Source: Enoplolaimus lenunculus (taxonomy: Eukaryota > Nematoda > Enoplea > Enoplida > Thoracostomopsidae). Taken from it: a stretch of DNA of 64,000 nucleotides. Both the position numbers and the translations under genes were made by a program. The notes beneath the pieces were generated by a model that made no database searches, was not told the origin of the DNA, and saw nothing but the letters and a program-made list of their open reading frames with translations. The stretch lies in the NCBI GenBank assembly GCA_030248215.1, contig JASANG010000084.1, positions 1 through 64,000 of the forward strand. Direction: 5' to 3'. Positions 47,801 to 55,547 of the stretch are shown one piece after another (positions within the stretch are counted from its first letter, which is position 1; every line of letters begins with the position of its first letter).

Positions 47801-48062
47801 ACAACCAGCGCAACAAAGTTCGAAATATTAAGCATAGAATGCGTTTGAAGTAAAAACATCTTACCCATCTTTCGAGCTCGCATTTTGAAAAGCACCAACC
47901 ATAACACAGCAACGTATAATTGTTGTTCAATCCGTGACCAGTTTCAGTTCGTGACTGTACAACTAATTGCGCTGTTGCCAATGATGATTTGTTCAAGATT
48001 ATAATACAAACGAAACTCAATATGGCAAATAAAATTGCAAGACGCAAGTTGTTCGGTTCCAT
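20206..48062 (-). CDS. Receptor tyrosine kinase (18 exons placed; at least one small exon missing)
   Basis: Single-pass cell-surface receptor predicted to phosphorylate tyrosines after ligand binding. Joining exons with matching splice phases gives about 960 codons. In order: signal peptide (1-32), cysteine-rich module (about 50-110), a fibronectin-III domain (about 114-170), a second FN3-like region (about 180-268), a further beta-rich segment with paired cysteines, a transmembrane helix (about 374-396), a kinase domain (about 430-760) and an acidic/serine-rich tail. Kinase motifs visible: [11 protein letters not shown] loop, VAVK lysine, KQEIALM helix-C glutamate, hinge [41 protein letters not shown] and ERPNF. 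A spacer of about 40 residues splits the domain, as in the PDGFR/VEGFR/FGFR-like classes. All catalytic residues are present, so an active enzyme is inferred. The subfamily is not assigned. Exons are spread over 28 kb with transposons in the introns. The exon structure is inferred by eye without transcript data. Confidence 0.88.
21208..21363 (-). CDS. RTK exon: helix F to H
   Basis: Acceptor ttttag, donor gtatgt, phase 2 to phase 2. Encodes [20 protein letters not shown] then [20 protein letters not shown], the standard kinase C-lobe with the WSFG aspartate context. Confidence 0.92.
21775..21905 (-). CDS. RTK exon: DFG and activation loop
   Basis: Acceptor cttcag, donor gtaagt, phase 0 in and 2 out. 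Encodes [20 protein letters not shown] then [13 protein letters not shown]. There is one activation-loop tyrosine (SAYMA). A second, frameshifted copy of this exon with its intron edges lies inverted at about 17.0 kb. Confidence 0.93.
22671..22949 (-). CDS. RTK exon: kinase insert and catalytic loop
   Basis: Acceptor tttatag, donor gtaatg, phase 0 to phase 0, 93 codons. The first half ([20 protein letters not shown]...) is a kinase insert with no recognised motif. The second half gives [15 protein letters not shown] and the catalytic loop [14 protein letters not shown] nearer AG (ccacag) would put the exon out of frame. Confidence 0.9.
23416..23609 (-). CDS. RTK exon: helix C and hinge
   Basis: Acceptor tttcag, donor gtaagg, phase 1 in and 0 out. 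Encodes [20 protein letters not shown], the helix-C glutamate, then [20 protein letters not shown], the gatekeeper and hinge region. Confidence 0.92.
23756..23920. mobile_element. Decayed copy of the CAGGCCCGTAGCC MITE family
   Basis: Shares the interior (GTAAGTCATG..., ATGCCCCTCAGGAAAA) and a worn right end GGCTATGACGGTCCTG. Weaker pieces of the family are also seen near 2785-2890 and 55900-56005. Confidence 0.55.
23969..24067 (-). CDS. RTK exon: VAVK lysine
   Basis: Acceptor ttgtag, donor gtacgt, phase 1 to phase 1. Completes VYKGKIQ and runs through a loop to MFVAVKQCY, which contains the ATP-anchoring lysine. Confidence 0.88.
24168..24440. repeat. Imperfect palindromic stretch, GGCCAAT words
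   Basis: AGGCCAATTATTAATTGGCC and CAATTGGTAATTGGTCGG with AGCAGTTTGGCC / GGCCAAACTGCT on opposite strands; a possible worn foldback element in an RTK intron. Confidence 0.45.
24804..24901 (-). CDS. RTK exon: glycine-rich loop
   Basis: Acceptor tttcag, donor gtaaaa, phase 2 in and 1 out. Encodes [20 protein letters not shown] then FGQVYK, the ATP-binding glycine loop of the kinase. Confidence 0.9.
25004..25540. mobile_element. Inverted-repeat element with ATCGGT-rich ends
   Basis: TTAGTGTTGAA at one end and its complement at the other, with arrays of (T)ATCGGTATCGG inside each end. Flanks GTACATAT / ATGCATAT match at 6 of 8, consistent with a worn 8-base duplication. It directly abuts the hAT element at 25557. 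Confidence 0.7.
25557..26628. mobile_element. Non-autonomous hAT-type element, 1072 bases
   Basis: Ends CAGGGTTG... and ...CAATCCTG form inverted repeats leading into TTCCGGAAAAAA-type blocks. An exact 8-base target duplication GCTCATAT flanks it (25549-25556, 26629-26636), the hAT hallmark. No transposase reading frame is seen inside. Intronic in the RTK gene. Confidence 0.9.
27247..27612. mobile_element. Non-autonomous hAT-type element, 366 bases
   Basis: Inverted ends CAGGGTGTCA / TGCCACCCTG and an exact 8-base duplication GTTGTAAT (27239-27246, 27613-27620). The interior repeats ATTCGGATTCGGC-like motifs. Intronic in the RTK gene. Confidence 0.9.
27746..27923 (-). CDS. RTK exon: transmembrane helix and juxtamembrane segment
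   Basis: Acceptor tttcag, donor gtgagt, phase 1 in and 2 out. A hydrophobic helix ([20 protein letters not shown] and on to W) is followed by a basic stop-transfer (KRSRQ) and a juxtamembrane segment with one tyrosine (EDRYVD). Confidence 0.85.
28657..28810 (-). CDS. RTK extracellular exon next to the membrane
   Basis: Acceptor ttcacag, donor gtaagt, phase 0 in and 1 out. Encodes [20 protein letters not shown] onward through [10 protein letters not shown], ending in QCP just outside the membrane helix. The beta-rich pattern suggests the second half of the last extracellular domain. Confidence 0.75.
28845..29123. mobile_element. MITE with near-perfect 58-base terminal inverted repeats
   Basis: Arms start GTCAGAGTTTAAACAAACTC and match through about 58 bases with one mismatch; the interior is about 160 bases without coding. 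It lies 35 bases upstream of an RTK exon acceptor. The low arm divergence suggests a young insertion. Confidence 0.88.
30544..31844 (+). mobile_element. Mariner/Tc1-superfamily DNA transposon (about 1.3 kb)
   Basis: Bounded by 29-base inverted repeats (CAGGGTGTTTCAGAAGTCAC... on the left, CCGGGTGTTTCAGAAGTAAC... on the right) with two or three mismatches, and a TA on each side (30542-30543, 31845-31846) as expected for the superfamily. It sits in an RTK intron, in the opposite orientation. It contains one transposase gene. Confidence 0.93.
30672..31684 (+). pseudogene. Mariner-like transposase (DD41D-type spacing), one frameshift
   Basis: Cut-and-paste transposase. The N-terminal part (residues 10-115) has two helix-turn-helix-like segments separated by a GRPK motif. 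Catalytic aspartates are seen in ILWTDEAVL and FMHDGAPAH. The 277-codon frame stops just after EWPARS at about 31500. The next bases, shifted by one, continue [19 protein letters not shown] to a stop at 31684, so a single one-base loss explains the break. From the second Asp to the third catalytic position there are 41 residues. That position is His (PPHFF) where relatives have Asp (DFFLWG), so the copy would be inactive even without the frameshift. Family spacing is from general knowledge of DD41D mariners. Confidence 0.9.
32748..32869 (-). CDS. RTK extracellular exon (Cys pair)
   Basis: Acceptor tttcag, donor gtatgt, phase 1 in and 0 out. Encodes [20 protein letters not shown] then [20 protein letters not shown], with two cysteines and two N-glycosylation sequons (NTT, NKT). 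The required incoming phase 1 does not match exon 8, so a short exon between them is missing from this model. Confidence 0.72.
34160..34316. mobile_element. hAT-type MITE, CAGGCCCGTAGCC family, copy 4
   Basis: Right end GGCTACGGGCCCG; left end worn (AAGCCCGTAG). Intronic in the RTK gene. Confidence 0.78.
35968..36090. mobile_element. MITE, TGACCCGAATAAGAG family, fragment E
   Basis: Inverted relative to copies A-D; one end (TACTGTAGTAACCCGAATAA) plus about 100 bases of the matching interior. The far end is missing. Confidence 0.75.
36174..36350. mobile_element. Possible MITE with GGGCGTCC ends
   Basis: CTCACGGGCGTCCCTAG and CTGCGGACGGCCATGA are imperfect inverted ends around GGCGGTGCCCCC / GGGGCGCCCC blocks. 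Single copy here, so support is limited. Confidence 0.45.
36742..36813 (-). CDS. RTK exon 8: end of FN3-like domain
   Basis: 72 bases between ttttacag and gtaagt, phase 0 to phase 0. Encodes [20 protein letters not shown] then AVIY. The alternating hydrophobic pattern ending in AVIY resembles a closing FN3 strand. The frame also stays open upstream to another possible acceptor at about 36871. Confidence 0.65.
37472..37551 (-). CDS. RTK exon 7: FN3-like segment
   Basis: Acceptor ttgcag, donor gtaact, phase 1 in and 0 out. Encodes [20 protein letters not shown] then RYNEKR, continuing the second FN3-like region. Confidence 0.7.
37850..39305. repeat. GGGACAG minisatellite, about 1.4 kb
   Basis: Basic units of 9-10 bases (GGGACAGCG, GGGACAGATG) group into 18-19-base repeats and into a higher-order block recurring at about 37.87, 38.25 and 38.84 kb (shared CAGTCGAGACAGCGGGAAAA, exact in the last two). 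Where the period is a multiple of three, long open frames arise on both strands (up to 458 codons of SPLSHL-like repeats). These are not taken as genes. Confidence 0.95.
39306..39505. repeat. TTAGGC-like hexamer block (largest of many)
   Basis: Degenerate (CCTAAG) units, e.g. CCTAAGCCTAAGCCTAAGCC near 39440. Smaller blocks lie at about 1355-1440, 2565-2600, 8285-8405, 11088-11160, 21442-21530, 28218-28350, 36480-36548, 36935-37022, 44205-44290 and 59055-59105. TTAGGC is the nematode telomere unit, but these are internal and worn. Confidence 0.8.
40115..40305. repeat. Short relative of the GGGACAG unit
   Basis: Contains GTAACATGGGCCGT twice (about 40151 and 40281) around a worn CCCAGCTGTCCCCGCTGT array, matching the edge and core of the 37.8-39.6 kb unit. 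Confidence 0.7.
40848..40958 (-). CDS. RTK exon 6: FN3-like segment
   Basis: Acceptor attccag, donor gtaaat, phase 1 to phase 1. Encodes [20 protein letters not shown] followed by [18 protein letters not shown], a beta-rich segment with one potential N-glycosylation site (NVT). Confidence 0.72.
41716..41890. mobile_element. MITE, CAGGGCCTGCGTTAGGAT family, fragment
   Basis: Starts CAGGGCCGGCGTAAAGAT; shares CAAACAGGTCC and CCCAATAAAATGT with 43516-43733. The right end is unclear. Confidence 0.6.
41985..42238. mobile_element. MITE with GCAAGTTTTTGC ends, copy 1
   Basis: The left arm AAGCCCTATTTAAACGTGCA then AGTTTTTGCCGCGAGAACTT is repeated inverted on the right. About 250 bases, interior rich in TTGCAAGTGCA words. 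Confidence 0.82.
42954..43380. mobile_element. MITE, TGACCCGAATAAGAG family, copy C
   Basis: 427 bases; starts TATTGTAGTGACCCGAATAA and ends with a complementary GGTTACTACAGTA. Intronic or flanking in the RTK locus (between exons 5 and 6). Confidence 0.9.
43516..43733. mobile_element. MITE, CAGGGCCTGCGTTAGGAT family, second copy
   Basis: Starts ACGGCCGGCGTTAGGAT and ends TTAATCCGGCGCTC. The interior is shared with 41716-41890. Confidence 0.65.
43801..43834 (-). CDS. RTK exon 5 (tentative 34-base exon)
   Basis: Proposed because its phases (0 in, 1 out) are what exons 4 and 6 require. Encodes [11 protein letters not shown]. The acceptor (gtcaag) is weak and the preceding intron would be only 68 bases. 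Another acceptor just upstream (ctgag) fits the splicing signal better but breaks the frame. Confidence 0.4.
43903..44072 (-). CDS. RTK exon 4: fibronectin III domain
   Basis: Acceptor tttcag, donor gtatct, phase 1 in and 0 out. Encodes a segment with the FN3 pattern: proline start ([10 protein letters not shown]), [10 protein letters not shown] with the conserved tryptophan, then [10 protein letters not shown] and EWAII. It joins in frame to exon 3. Confidence 0.72.
44650..44803. mobile_element. Foldback MITE with GGCGCTATACTT ends
   Basis: GGCGCTATACTTGTTG / AAAGTATAGCGTCA ends, with ACCGTCCATCACC and GGTGATGGACGG inside as complements. About 155 bases, between RTK exons 3 and 4. Confidence 0.7.
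44912..44996 (-). CDS. RTK exon 3: cysteine-rich
   Basis: 85 bases, phase 0 in and phase 1 out (donor gtaaat; acceptor ttaag, rather weak). Encodes [16 protein letters not shown]..., whose CxxxC spacing echoes exon 2. Exons 1-3 together look like one disulfide-rich module. Confidence 0.72.
46014..46070 (-). CDS. RTK exon 2: cysteine-rich
   Basis: 57 bases, preceded by tttcag and followed by gtaagt, phase 0 at both ends. Encodes [19 protein letters not shown], which continues the cysteine-rich module of exon 1. Confidence 0.75.
47865..48062 (-). CDS. RTK exon 1: start codon, signal peptide, first Cys motif
   Basis: Begins with ATG ([10 protein letters not shown]) followed by a strongly hydrophobic run ending near residue 30, a typical signal peptide. 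The mature N terminus includes CYGWCFSKC, a tight cysteine cluster. It ends in GATGG before gtaaga, phase 0. This is the only upstream ATG that gives a secretion signal, so it is chosen as the start. Confidence 0.8.
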
Positions 48063-49300
48063 TTGTTGTTAAATATCCGCAATCCTTAACGTGCGATGGT
48101 AAAAAAATGATATACAATTTACCCCATTCAAATATTCAAACGGTACTAATATTTGTTAAAATAGTTTTGTCTGATTAACATTAAGGTATTATTGGTACTT
48201 ATTTCGTTTCATTAATACAGAGGCGGATTGAATGCGGTTCACTGAGTGCCCTTGAACCCGCCTTCGTATCGGATAAGTAATATTGTCAAACATACAATCA
48301 AAAAATGCCTGTGTCAAAATATGCATTTTTATTTGGAAAAATTAATCTTGGTATATCAACCAACAAGAGTTCATCTGGGCACATTTTCAGATTTCTAACC
48401 CAAGCTAGACTGGCACAATAGGCCAGACTGATCAGTTTGAGCCAGGGTTAAGTTTAGCCTTAGGCAGAGGCTTCGTGGTCGGATCCCAATAATTAGCATG
48501 CGCCGGCTGACAATACTAATTTTCATGATTGGACAGCTATCAGTAATATATTTTAAAGTGTGCATGTGAAAATCCGGTTGTATCGATGTTAGCTATAAGT
48601 TTGCATGCTTAAAGTATTAAAGATGTCATTATTTTTCGAATAGGTCAATGGTGGGTGGGACGGTTTATATCAAAATGCCAGGGTTGATTTTTTGTGGCAG
48701 TCCAAAAATGAGTTAGAAGAGCAAGAACTGCGAACAAGTAAACTCTTTCCGAGAGAAAATTTACCTTGGTTAATTGTTATACATAAGTGAGTGCAATTTA
48801 GCTATAGTAAAATTTTTCTGGCAAATACGTACCAACATTCATTTTATTGGGATTAAAATGCACCTGAACTGCGATTTCTAAGGGACCATAGCAGCTCACG
48901 CATAGTAACCTTGGTCTAACTGAAATTGTGCACCAAATATTTAAGTAACATTTCAGAAGCCCAGACACTTGCCTGATAATTATGCGGTTTCTCAAAAGCC
49001 AGACTTGTAAGTACCAACTCAATATCCATGCAAAGCCAATGCTGCTATTGCCATTTCAAGATCGCATGGTTGTCTTCTTAAACCAAAAATAAACTTAAAC
49101 ACTTAAAACTCAATACGTTATTGTTAACCCAGCGGTTCAATGCAACGTTCAAACCTGGCAATTGAGAAAAAGCCTCATATCTACGCTTAGGTTTAGGAGT
49201 AAGGTAAGGTTTGTAAGCATGTGAGACATGCTTGTTCGTTATGTGCACATGCAATATAGTGCAGTGCACTGTATGTATGCTAGCTGGCAGCATACGGTCG
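48063..49300. other. Region upstream of the RTK start codon
   Basis: AT-rich; would hold the 5' UTR and promoter. A 5' non-coding exon is possible. No clear TATA/initiator arrangement could be singled out. Confidence 0.4.
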
Positions 49301-49467
49301 ACACATATAGTCGACGAAATATGCAGTTGGAGAGGCGGGCTGCGTAGCGCAGTGGTAGAGTGTTCGCTTAAGGATTCGTAGGTTGAGAGTTCGATCCCCG
49401 CTCAAGCCCGCTTTTCCAGCTGCTTAGTAAAAGGTCTGATGTCCCGGCTCCTACCTTGACTGACAAG
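49301..49467 (+). mobile_element. tRNA-derived SINE, copy 1
   Basis: 167 bases nearly identical to 62883-63050. A 34-base leader (ACACATATAGTCGACGAAAT...) precedes a tRNA-like body (49335-49411) with Pol III A box TAGCGCAGTGG (49345-49355) and B box GAGTTCGATCC (49387-49397), then a tail GTCTGATGTCCCGG...GACAAG. Spacing from A box to the 5' stem does not fit a real tRNA. Confidence 0.85.
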
Positions 49468-49811
49468 GTTTATCTACAAAAGTATGGTAATGTCGAGTTA
49501 GAGAAGTGAACACTGTTGTATTCTTAGCAAATCTGAAGAGTCATTTTAAATTACTGCGCATCACATAATCTTAAATTTTTTTCAAAATAAAGGTCACGAG
49601 TAAAACATATCAGATTGTATATTCTCTGTGATAATATTTTACAATTTCTTCGTTCAAACTGATACAATTTTATACATATTTCATAACTCGACGATGATGA
49701 TAATGTAAACGCACGGTAATCATGGTATTTGACGATATTTCAATGCAAAAGTATAGCAACGAGACATCTTTAAAGATTCGGATAAATAACGCTGAAACTT
49801 ATTGTTTATGG

Positions 49812-50023
49812 TGCAAGGGTATGAACGGGTATCAATGTCCAAGATAGCGCACCCACAAAAATAACCTTTAAAACAATACGTAGCGAAAACACGTGATCTT
49901 TCATTTCCTTCATTCACCAAGCAAAACCGAAAATAATCTGACGTTTGCCAAAGTTTCAAAACTCCTTCTTAGCTATCAAGATAAATTGAATAAATTCCAG
50001 TCTTCATTTTGCATCCCTCTGCG
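49812..50023 (-). repeat. 3' LTR of the Ty3/gypsy element
   Basis: Direct repeat of 55548-55762; shares the blocks ATGAACGGGTATCAATGTCC and CCTTCATTCACCAAGCAAAA. Its outer edge abuts the ATGG duplication. Confidence 0.92.
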
Positions 50024-51054
50024 TAGGCCCTCGCATGCTAGAGCGGAGCTCACAATAATCACTCCTTAAATGTCACTTTCTGTCGTCGAATCAACAACTT
50101 TTCCCCTTTATGCACCACAGTACCATCCTTCTGAGTTGGATTCTCTTTGTGAAATCGTGCCCGATATTGCTCTGACTCCTCTATTGCTCTTGCCAGTTTA
50201 TCGTTTTTAAAATTACCCAAAGCAGATCCTGTTGGGTACGGTCTAATATTATGTAGAGTTATAACGCTATATTTCCTAGTGCTGAAAAATTTCACTACTC
50301 GCTCAAAATTGAGAACGCGCCTGTGCGATAGCGGTGTAGCTTCCAGGTCTGCAATAATTGCAAGCCACCAAGGATACCTGCATGATTTAGCAAACACTAA
50401 TTGACCTATCTCAAAAGAAGGTATTCCGCTATGCTTCGGGGTTTGCTGTAAGCTTGAGTCTTAGTTTTGCAATTGATTTGGTACGTTTGCGTCTAACACA
50501 AATGCAGGCTTGATTCGATCGATTGTGACGGTCTGTTCACGGCCCTCTATATTGAATCGCACCGTTTTAATTTTTCTCACCGAACTGAATTAATTCGTAT
50601 GGCCCTTTGTATCGTCGCTCTAAACTATGCTTAAGATTTTCTTTTCGGAGCCAAACATTTTTACTATTGAGCAGTGCATCTGGAACATAAATTGATTTTT
50701 GTTTGTGCTGCCTTTCGCGAGGCCACATATTTCTAATGGCTGTACACAAATCGCTTCGTAGTTCATTTTGGAATTTTGTATTACTTTGCACGTCGCCAAA
50801 CGCTGATCCTGGAAGAGTAACATTACCAGCAAAAGTCAATTGCGTGGGTGTGTAATTAGAACTATTGAAGCAATTACGTATGCCCAAAACTGCAAGTTGC
50901 AAATATTTTGACCAACCTGTACCATTGGAAACAGCACGTATTGCATTTTTGAGAGTGCGATGAAAGCGTTCGATTGCGCCATTTGCTTGAGGGTGATATG
51001 TCGTTGTGCGTTGTCGTCTGATCCCAAGCATTTGCATTGTTTCACTGACATGAC

Positions 51055-51845
51055 ATGACGTAATTCCGTTCAGCGTTGATATGGTATTGACCGTCTCGTC
51101 GCAGCGGAGCAAAAATGACATCACGAACAAGCCCAAGCCACATTGAAGGATGCTGTGCGTCGTCACATGCGGACTGTAAACTGTACAGCGGATATATGCG
51201 ATTGAGGTCTTCTTGTATTGTTTTTGTCCACGTTTTCGACTGACCTACGCGCCGTTTCTTCCAGTGAGTCGGCGGACGAGGTAAAAGAACCGATCGTGCC
51301 ATTTGGTCGGGTCGCATTCGGGCGACATGTCCGAAAAGTTGCAGTCGCCGCTTCTGAAGGAGACATTCGATCGAGAGTTGATGACAAGCAAGGTGCCGTA
51401 TTCTGGTCACTGGGATTTTATCGTGTAGATGAATGCCGGTTATTCGACGTAAGCAGTTGTTTTGGAAGACTTCGAGTTTGTGTAGATCAGGTTTTAGCAT
51501 AGGCCAAGACTCAGCGCCATGCAGCAAGACAGATAACACTGCTGGGTTATACACTCGCATTTTCGTCGCAATTGTTATTTCGCGTCGTTGCCAAAGTGGT
51601 GCTACGAAGCATTGAAAAGTATGGCTAGCACGACCGAGACGAAAGTCGATGTCATTGCTTGCTTTGGCATTATCGGTTAGTCGGCTTCCGAGATACTTGA
51701 AACTGCTTACTTATTCCAGCGGAGAGCCAGCAAGCATTACGTTTAGATTTGGGATGTGGATTCCCATTGTTTTTGTTTTAAAGGCACTGACGCGGAGACC
51801 GGCCTTTTCAGCGTTGAGCACTAATCGATCTACAAAGTCCCATAC
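51055..51845 (-). mobile_element. LINE (non-LTR retrotransposon) 3' fragment nested in the LTR element
   Basis: The minus strand encodes the C-terminal part of a LINE reverse transcriptase: FVDRLVLNAEKAGLRVSAFK, then SFKYLGSRLTD, then NPAVLSVLLHGAESWPM, LEVFQNNCLRRITGI and RLQLFGHVARM, the usual terminal region of RTE/CR1-type pol proteins. One in-frame stop lies near 51715 (after AGSPLE). Both edges fall in integrase sequence of the LTR element, so the LINE inserted later. It is 5'-truncated; the clade is not assigned. Confidence 0.85.
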
Positions 51846-54800
51846 GGCTGATTCAAACTGAGCATCCCGGTCACTGACTAATATGCTAGGGACACCGAAA
51901 CGCGAAATCCATGCGTCAATTAAAGCCTGTGCTACGGTTGCGGTTGTAATATCCTTGACTGGTACAGCTTCAGGCCATCACGTAAATAGGTCAATTAGTG
52001 TACCTATATGTCGGTAATCTTGGCTTGGCGGTAATGGCCCTACTATATCGATGAGAAGTGTGTAAAAACGCGCTGTGGTCGGGATGGTTCTTATTGGAGA
52101 CTTAACGTGACGTTTTTGCAGCTTGGCAACTATTGCAGCATTGCGTCATAATTCGGACATCTTTTCGCATTTCAGGCCACATATAATTCCTACTTACCAT
52201 TGCTAATGTTGCTTTGTAACCCGGATGTGATGTTGTGAAATGAATTAAATTCACGTTAACGTAAATTTCGTGGAAGTATTATTCGTTGACACCCATTATG
52301 CTGATGACACACGAGCTTCTGGCCATTCACCTCAACTTGCGACAACGACAGCGATATTTGTTGATAAAACGTTGTAAAATCTTTTCATTAGCCTGTTCCT
52401 GTGCCAATTCCGTTGTTGTTGGCGGACCGCTGACGGCGCAAATCACATAGCGCGATAAACAGTCTGCAACTACGTTCTGTGCACCGCTTACATGTTGAAT
52501 GTCAACATCAAACTCCGAAATGTACGATAACCACCGTGACTGTTGGTGGCTTGCATTTTTGAGATTAAAACATTTTAACAGAGGTTGGTGGTCCGTAAAC
52601 AAAGTAAACTTGTAGCCAATAAACCAATTAAAATGTCGCAACGCGAGATATACTGCAAAAAGATCTCTATCAAACACAAATTTCTTACATTCATTGCTCG
52701 TAAATTTTCCGGAAAAGAAAACAATTGGCTGAGGTTGCTCATTTTTGTTCTGTTGCAAAGTAAGCGAAAAATCGGCTTTATCGTCTTGCAGCGCCAAAAT
52801 AGGTCTCTAAGAAATTGCATTTTTTAGTTTTAAAAAGCTTGTGTGTTATCATACGACCGCTCCAATTCTGTTCTCTTACCCGACTTTACACTCTATCATA
52901 TCCGTGAGCGGTGCAGCAATCTGTCAAAAGTGCGAAATGAAACGATGGTTAAATCCACACATACCAAGAAAACGCTAAATACCTGGTATCGTAGTGGTTG
53001 CGGAAAATATTTAATTGCCAACACGTTGTCTTCACTTGGTCTAATGCCATCTACAGTAATTTCTACCCCAACGAATTTCACTCGTGATTTAAAGAAAACA
53101 CACTTTGCAAGTTTTAATTTGGAACCGTTTTCTTTGAGACGCTCTAACACCTGGCGAACGTGTTGTCGGTGTTCTTTAGTTGAGCGACTGGCAATCAAAA
53201 TGTCATCAATATACGCTCGCGCAAATCAAAAATCTTGCAATCTGTAGTCCATGAGTCTTTTAAAGGTTTGCGACGCATTGCGAAAGCCAAAGGGAATGCG
53301 GCGGTACAGGAATAAACCAAAAGGAGTTGTTATTGCTATTTTGAAAATAACATTTGGCGGTACCGGTATTTGATGAAAAGCTTTTACCAAATCTAACTTG
53401 CTAAATATAGGTCATCCCACAAGACCATTGGTAATGTCGACAATGTTTGGCATTGGGTACCGATCTGGTACACTAACTAAATTAAGGGCGCGATAATCGC
53501 CACACGGTCTCAATTCCCATGTTTGCTTTGTCACAACATGCAGTGGTGTCATCCATGTTGACTCGCCCCGGTATATAGAATTATATTTCTCCAACTCATT
53601 AAATTGAGTCTTAGTAATTTTAAGTTTTGCGCCGTAAAGTCGGCGTGGACGCGCATAACACGGATGCCCGGTGGTAATGATGTGGTGTCAAATTGGATGA
53701 CGAACGGGTGCCTTTGCATCTGGTTTCCCAAATACGCTTGAGAAACGCACCAGCAAATCATTATATGGTTGTATATTATATGCTTGTATCAAATTTAAGC
53801 GCAGATGGCAACTAGTTGATTTGTGATCGTTGTTGTCGTCAAAACACCATTGCAATTGATCGTTAGCGTTTTTGTCGTAAGAAATCGTAACCCAGAATAG
53901 GTTGCGTGACGTCCGCAACTACAAAATTCCACGTAAACAATTTACTAACACCGTTTAGTTTGAATGATAGCGTCCTAAATCCGCGTGATTCAATAAGGGT
54001 GTCGTTTGCTGCTGTAAGGTGACATGGTTTACTGGTTTTCGGCTGATCAATGTTGGCAAATGATAATGGCAACATACCTTTATCGCATGCTGTATCCACT
54101 AGGCACTGCCCAATGGGGTCGGCGGCTACATGAATTGCGTTTACTCCAACGGTTGCCGGCCCTCCGATGGAGTCTCGGCGTTTCAATGCCTAGGTTTAAA
54201 ATTCTTCCAATTACAGGGTCTGCGACAATTCCTAGCACGTTGACCAAATGTAAAATGATAGAAACAGTATGGTCCGTCTGGATTATAAGACTTGTAGTTT
54301 GATTTTGAGCGACCTCGACGATTGACCCGTGACCAATTATTATCGTCCGTGATGCTTCCCCTACCGCAGCTATACCTGCGCTGCCATGCGTTAGTCGCGA
54401 GTTCCGATTCTTAGAGTCCATCTTCTTAATCATCGCGCAAACACGATTGACTAACCTCTGTTCCAGTACTTGCATTTGATCTGATAGAGTGGCGGTATTA
54501 CACGATTCTTTACTGTTTGATTGCTCCATCATTCGATCCGCAATATCAGCCAACTTTTCTAAATTGAGCTCCGATATTGAAGCTAGAACCATGCGTACAG
54601 ATTCAATTTCCAGAAACCGTAACCGAACTAGGTCTGCAGTAGTTGTCGTAACGCCACAGATGGTTTTTGATCACCAAGATGTTGTTTTTCGACTAGCTGA
54701 CACAATTTCCGGTCGTCACTGTCCATCAAAAATGATATAACAACGCGTTTTATTTTGTCGTAGGATTCTGAAGCTTTAGCACCACTTTCCAAAAGTGCAT

Positions 54801-55162
54801 GGGTAGGCAAAATGCGTAACAGACTGCGTCTTCTAACTTGATCAGAATGTCCCGCCAAAATTTCTTCGAGTTGCTGGAACCAAACACAGGCGTCTTTTTC
54901 GTAAAGATCAGGCAGTTTGGAATCCATCTGGACCGGTGTGTCGTAATTTTGCGTTGACTGAATTTGACTTGCCGTGTCAAATGCCTTCGGTCGTACGCTT
55001 AGCATTTTGGTCATTGCTGATACGATTTCGTCAGTTTTGGCTTCAAGTAATCCTGTAATTTCCGCTTTGGTGCTTGGGAGTATGAAAGACGTGTCGTCTT
55101 GCTTAATTGCGTGTTATATACTGGTAAGCTCTGGTTTGCTAAGTTTGAGCCAATCAGTGATC

Positions 55163-55189
55163 GGACCCGGATTCAGTTCAATGTCACCA
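55163..55189 (-). other. 2A-like motif near the start of the LTR element's gag
   Basis: The minus-strand reading gives a leucine-rich run followed by GDIELNPGP, which fits the 2A ribosome-skipping signature D-(V/I)-E-x-N-P-G-P. 2A-like motifs are known in some non-LTR elements and RNA viruses. Here it lies between the primer-binding site and the rest of gag. Activity is not implied for this fossil copy. Confidence 0.75.
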
Positions 55190-55547
55190 GCAATTATGAG
55201 TAATAAACGTAGAAATGTGGCTTGCCTTACAGATTTACAGTTTGGCCACCACAAACTACCAAACGCTGCGAAATTTGATGTTCGTGCTGTCAGTTTCGAT
55301 CGCAACAACATTGTTTGAGTACTTGGGTGACTTTGAAAAATTGCCACCGCCAGCGTTATGAGTCTATTAAACTTATTGCCTGATAAAAGAATTTGTGCCC
55401 TGAATACTCTAACACCCGCGGCCGAAAGTGTACTGTCCATAAAATAATGATGTTGAGTCGGCGAGTCAGTTGTGAACAAAAATTGATGAAAATTGCGGAA
55501 ATAAATAAGGCCGACGGTGGCCGCCAGATTACGTCGGGGTCACCACT

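Noticed and set aside
49335-49411. Functional tRNA gene
   Set aside because: A and B boxes are present, but the spacing to the acceptor stem is wrong and the same flanks occur at 62883, so it is a SINE.
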